Assembly: GCA_039197885.1 (NCBI GenBank)
Contig: JBCCTY010000179.1
Span: 1 to 8,535, forward strand
Length of the DNA: 8,535 nt
Reading direction: 5' to 3'
Source of the DNA: JBCBSZ01 sp039197885
GTDB lineage: Bacteria > Actinomycetota > Acidimicrobiia > Acidimicrobiales > Poriferisodalaceae
Shown: positions 7,025 through 8,535 of the stretch, in pieces
Numbering within the stretch: the first letter of the stretch is position 1
How the letters are laid out: every line of letters begins with the position of its first letter
The notes under the pieces: generated by a model
What the model was told of the DNA's origin: nothing
Databases searched by the model: none
The model's input: the letters and a program-made list of their open reading frames with translations, nothing else
Made by a program: the position numbers and the translations under genes

Positions 7025-7624
7025 ATGGCCGATGCGATCCCGACGATCCGAGTTCCCGACCGCCTCCAGATCGACGAGCTCGTGCTGCGCCCGCCCGTCA
7101 CCGACGACATCCCGGCGATCGTGGAGGCCTGCCAGGACCCCGAGATCCCCCGTTTCACGACGGTCCCGAGCCCCTACGGCGAGGCCGACGCCGTCGGCCA
7201 TCTCGAGACGTGCGAGCGGGAGTGGTCCGATGGCTCCGGTGCGCCGTTCGTCGTCGTCGATGCCGACACCGACGAGCTCCTCGGCTCGATGGGGCTGATG
7301 CGGCTCGACGACGAGGGGGCGACCGTCGAGATCGGGTACTGGATCGCAGCGGCGGCGCGTGGGCGTGGCGTCGGGACCCGCTCGGCACGAGTGGTGACCG
7401 CAGCCGCGCTCGCTGGTGGTGCCCAGCGAATCGAGCTCCGCGCGATGGTCGAGAACGCGGGGAGTCGCCGCATCGCCGAGCGGGTCGGCTACACCCTCGA
7501 GGGCGTCCTGCGATCCGTCCACTCGGCGGCGTGCAGCAGGGACCGCATCGACCTGGCGCTGTACTCGATGCTGCCGTCCGACGCAGCGGCCCGGGAGCTG
7601 CTCGCCGACTCAGCGATCGCCTGA
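7025..7624 (+). CDS. GNAT family N-acetyltransferase (RimJ/RimL-like)
   Basis: Predicted acetyl-CoA-dependent N-acetyltransferase of 199 residues, with a single GNAT domain. The layout fits the RimJ/RimL-type Acetyltransf_3 group. It starts with an ELVLRPPVTDDIPAIVEAC segment at 18-36 and has a strand with LLGSMGLMRL at 85-94 and EIGYWIA at 102-108. The acetyl-CoA pyrophosphate-binding loop is RGRGVGT at 112-118. The usual late motif ENAGSRRIAERVGYTLEGVLR spans 143-163. GTG at 7022 immediately precedes the ATG at 7025; I chose the ATG, but either is possible. Only a GGGG run is seen upstream, too close to be a good ribosome binding site. The gene lies 45 bases after the hydrolase and may belong to the same transcript. 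Its last 15 bases overlap the end of the convergent DUF3052 gene. The substrate (protein N-terminus, antibiotic or small amine) is unknown. Confidence 0.88.
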   Translation: MADAIPTIRVPDRLQIDELVLRPPVTDDIPAIVEACQDPEIPRFTTVPSPYGEADAVGHLETCEREWSDGSGAPFVVVDADTDELLGSMGLMRLDDEGATVEIGYWIAAAARGRGVGTRSARVVTAAALAGGAQRIELRAMVENAGSRRIAERVGYTLEGVLRSVHSAACSRDRIDLALYSMLPSDAAARELLADSAIA

Positions 7625-8074
7625 CGAGGCGGCCCAGACGGCGCCCGCCTGGTCGGCCGAACCGGCGTCGCGCAGCTGCTTGCGCCATTGCAGGCGCAGG
7701 CCCGACCAGGTCTCGTCGATGGCGCAGACCTTGGTGTCGACCAGGCCGGTCGGCAGGGCGACCTCCCGGACGGTGTCCTCGGTGATGTCGGTCGCCACAC
7801 CGGAGGACTTCTTCGGCCAGGCGATCCACAGCATCCCGGCCGGGAAGATCGCCCGTCCCGACGACCCGAGGCGCCGCCGCAGCACCGATGCGGAGGTCAC
7901 GAACAGCACCGCGAGGTCGAGGCGGCCCCGGGCCGAGGTCCGCACGACGAGGTCGTTGGGCATCGGATCGAGGAGTGCCTCGAAGTGGTCGGGGGCGTCG
8001 AGCCACGCCACCGTCATCGCGTCGGCGAGCCCGAGCTTCTTGGGGAGCGGGGTCCCGGAGTACCCGGCGGGCAC
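7610..8074 (-). CDS. DUF3052 family protein
   Basis: A 154-residue protein of the uncharacterised DUF3052 family. No biochemical function is known to me and none is claimed. Family signatures are AGYSGTPLPKKLG at 3-15, LFVTS at 57-61, WPKKSSGVATDITED at 86-100 and VCAIDETWSGL at 116-126. No signal peptide or membrane segment is seen, so it is probably a soluble cytoplasmic protein. The GTG start at 8074 gives (M)PAGYSG, matches where the conserved region begins, and lies two bases after the stop of the upstream PPOX gene. That spacing implies translational coupling in one operon. The frame stays open further upstream, but that part runs through the PPOX gene in a wrong frame and has shadow-like Arg/Pro composition. 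No separate Shine-Dalgarno sequence is visible. The 3' end overlaps the GNAT gene by 15 bases. Confidence 0.88.
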   Translation of the reverse strand: MPAGYSGTPLPKKLGLADAMTVAWLDAPDHFEALLDPMPNDLVVRTSARGRLDLAVLFVTSASVLRRRLGSSGRAIFPAGMLWIAWPKKSSGVATDITEDTVREVALPTGLVDTKVCAIDETWSGLRLQWRKQLRDAGSADQAGAVWAASSGDR

Positions 8075-8076
8075 GT

Positions 8077-8481
8077 CTACGAACCGATCACGGAGTTGCT
8101 GCCGATCACACGATCGACGCGGATCTCGATGACCCGACGGTCGGGTCCGCGGTCGCGACGGGGCGGGGAGTAGCGCTCGGTGTAGCGCCGCACACCCTCG
8201 GCCGCCCGCTCGGGGTCGCCCGTCACCACCGCGTCGCCCTCGAGCGTGATCCAGCGACCACCATCGACCTGGCAGACGGCCGCCCGCCCGCCGCCGGTCC
8301 GCTCCAGGATCTTCGCCTTCTGCGAGCCCACCCAGGTGATGACCCGGGCGAGGGCGGCGTCGGCGTCCCAGGTCATCCCGATCGGCGTGACCTGGGGCGA
8401 GCCGTCGGGGCGGAGCAACGTGAGGGTGGCGAGGTGGCGCTCGGTGAGGAACTCGAGCGCCGTGGGCGGCAGGGCGTGGGG
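8077..8481 (-). CDS. PPOX-class F420-type oxidoreductase, Rv2074-like (5' end missing or corrupted)
   Basis: A small split-barrel protein of the pyridoxamine-phosphate-oxidase-like fold. The conserved start region TALEFLTERHLATLTLLRPDG is readable on the minus strand from about 8463 down to 8401. It is followed by SPQVTPIGM, ARVITWVGSQKAK, AVCQVDGGRWITLEG and VIEIRVDRVIGS. From memory of that sequence, this order and spacing closely resemble M. tuberculosis Rv2074, an F420H2-dependent biliverdin reductase of about 137 residues. About 134 residues are readable here, so only a few N-terminal residues are missing. The first possible start within the clean sequence is a TTG at 8418, but it would remove the conserved first strand and helix, so I reject it. 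No ATG or GTG start appears in frame upstream, because the sequence passes into a homopolymer run at 8478. The frame stays open to the window end. Substrate and cofactor (F420, FMN or other) are inferred from family only. The gene is followed two bases later by DUF3052. Confidence 0.85.
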   Translation of the reverse strand, partial: PHALPPTALEFLTERHLATLTLLRPDGSPQVTPIGMTWDADAALARVITWVGSQKAKILERTGGGRAAVCQVDGGRWITLEGDAVVTGDPERAAEGVRRYTERYSPPRRDRGPDRRVIEIRVDRVIGSNSVIGS

Positions 8482-8535
8482 GGGGGGGGGGGCGCCCCCC
8501 CCCCCCGCAGGGGGCCCCCACCGCCCCCGCCCCGC
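8478..8535. repeat. G/C homopolymer edge, probable sequencing or assembly artefact
   Basis: Fifteen consecutive G (8478-8492) are followed by CG and twelve consecutive C (8495-8506), forming a near-perfect palindrome centred on GCGC at 8492-8495. Shorter G5 and C5 runs at 8510-8519 and a C-rich tail follow. Nothing like this occurs elsewhere in the window. The run falls exactly where the start codon of the PPOX gene is expected. Poly-G calls joined to their reverse complement at a contig end are the simplest explanation. A real GC hairpin is possible but less likely. Confidence 0.75.

Noticed and set aside
8478..8506. G15/C12 palindrome as a G-quadruplex, cruciform or replication/attachment site
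   Set aside because: Perfect homopolymers at a sequence edge that interrupt a conserved coding region are better explained as a sequencing artefact.
8075..8521. N-terminal extension of DUF3052 to 8521
   Set aside because: It is the wrong frame of the PPOX gene plus the homopolymer artefact. The conserved DUF3052 region begins right at the GTG at 8074.

Overview
The window is a very GC-rich, densely coded stretch of an ordinary bacterial chromosome. The gene types point to Actinomycetota: an Lhr helicase, a Nei2-like DNA glycosylase, a DUF3052 protein and an F420-type PPOX flavin/deazaflavin oxidoreductase. An Acidimicrobiia-like lineage is a guess from overall flavour and is not proven here. 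I see no tRNA, rRNA, CRISPR array, insertion sequence, phage gene or integration site. No stretch longer than about 130 bases lacks a gene.

Layout: bases 1-3160 (+) are the C-terminal two thirds of a large Lhr-type helicase whose ATPase half lies upstream of the window. After an 89-base leader with a good ribosome binding site and several complementary segments comes a complete Glu/Leu/Phe/Val-family dehydrogenase, most likely glutamate dehydrogenase (3250-4548, +). Its end overlaps a convergent PlsC-type acyltransferase (4527-5192, -). A 130-base divergent intergenic region separates plsC from a Nei2-like endonuclease VIII (5323-6099, +), and that region carries two short inverted repeats. 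An alpha/beta hydrolase (6104-6979, +) follows four bases after nei, and a GNAT acetyltransferase (7025-7624, +) follows 45 bases later. Facing them is a minus-strand pair: a PPOX/F420-type oxidoreductase (8077 to about 8481, 5' end damaged or missing) followed two bases later by a DUF3052 protein (7610-8074). The last 60 bases are G and C homopolymer runs that look like a sequencing or assembly artefact.

How the genes fit together: lhr and nei are both DNA repair genes, and they are neighbours in mycobacteria. Here they lie close together but are separated by gdh and an opposing plsC. The nei, hydrolase and GNAT genes probably form one transcription unit, and PPOX and DUF3052 form another. 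The remaining genes look like unrelated housekeeping functions. I did not find a convincing new multi-gene system. The points most worth a second look are the lhr/nei neighbourhood, the complementary segments in the gdh leader, the PPOX-DUF3052 pair and the corrupted right edge.
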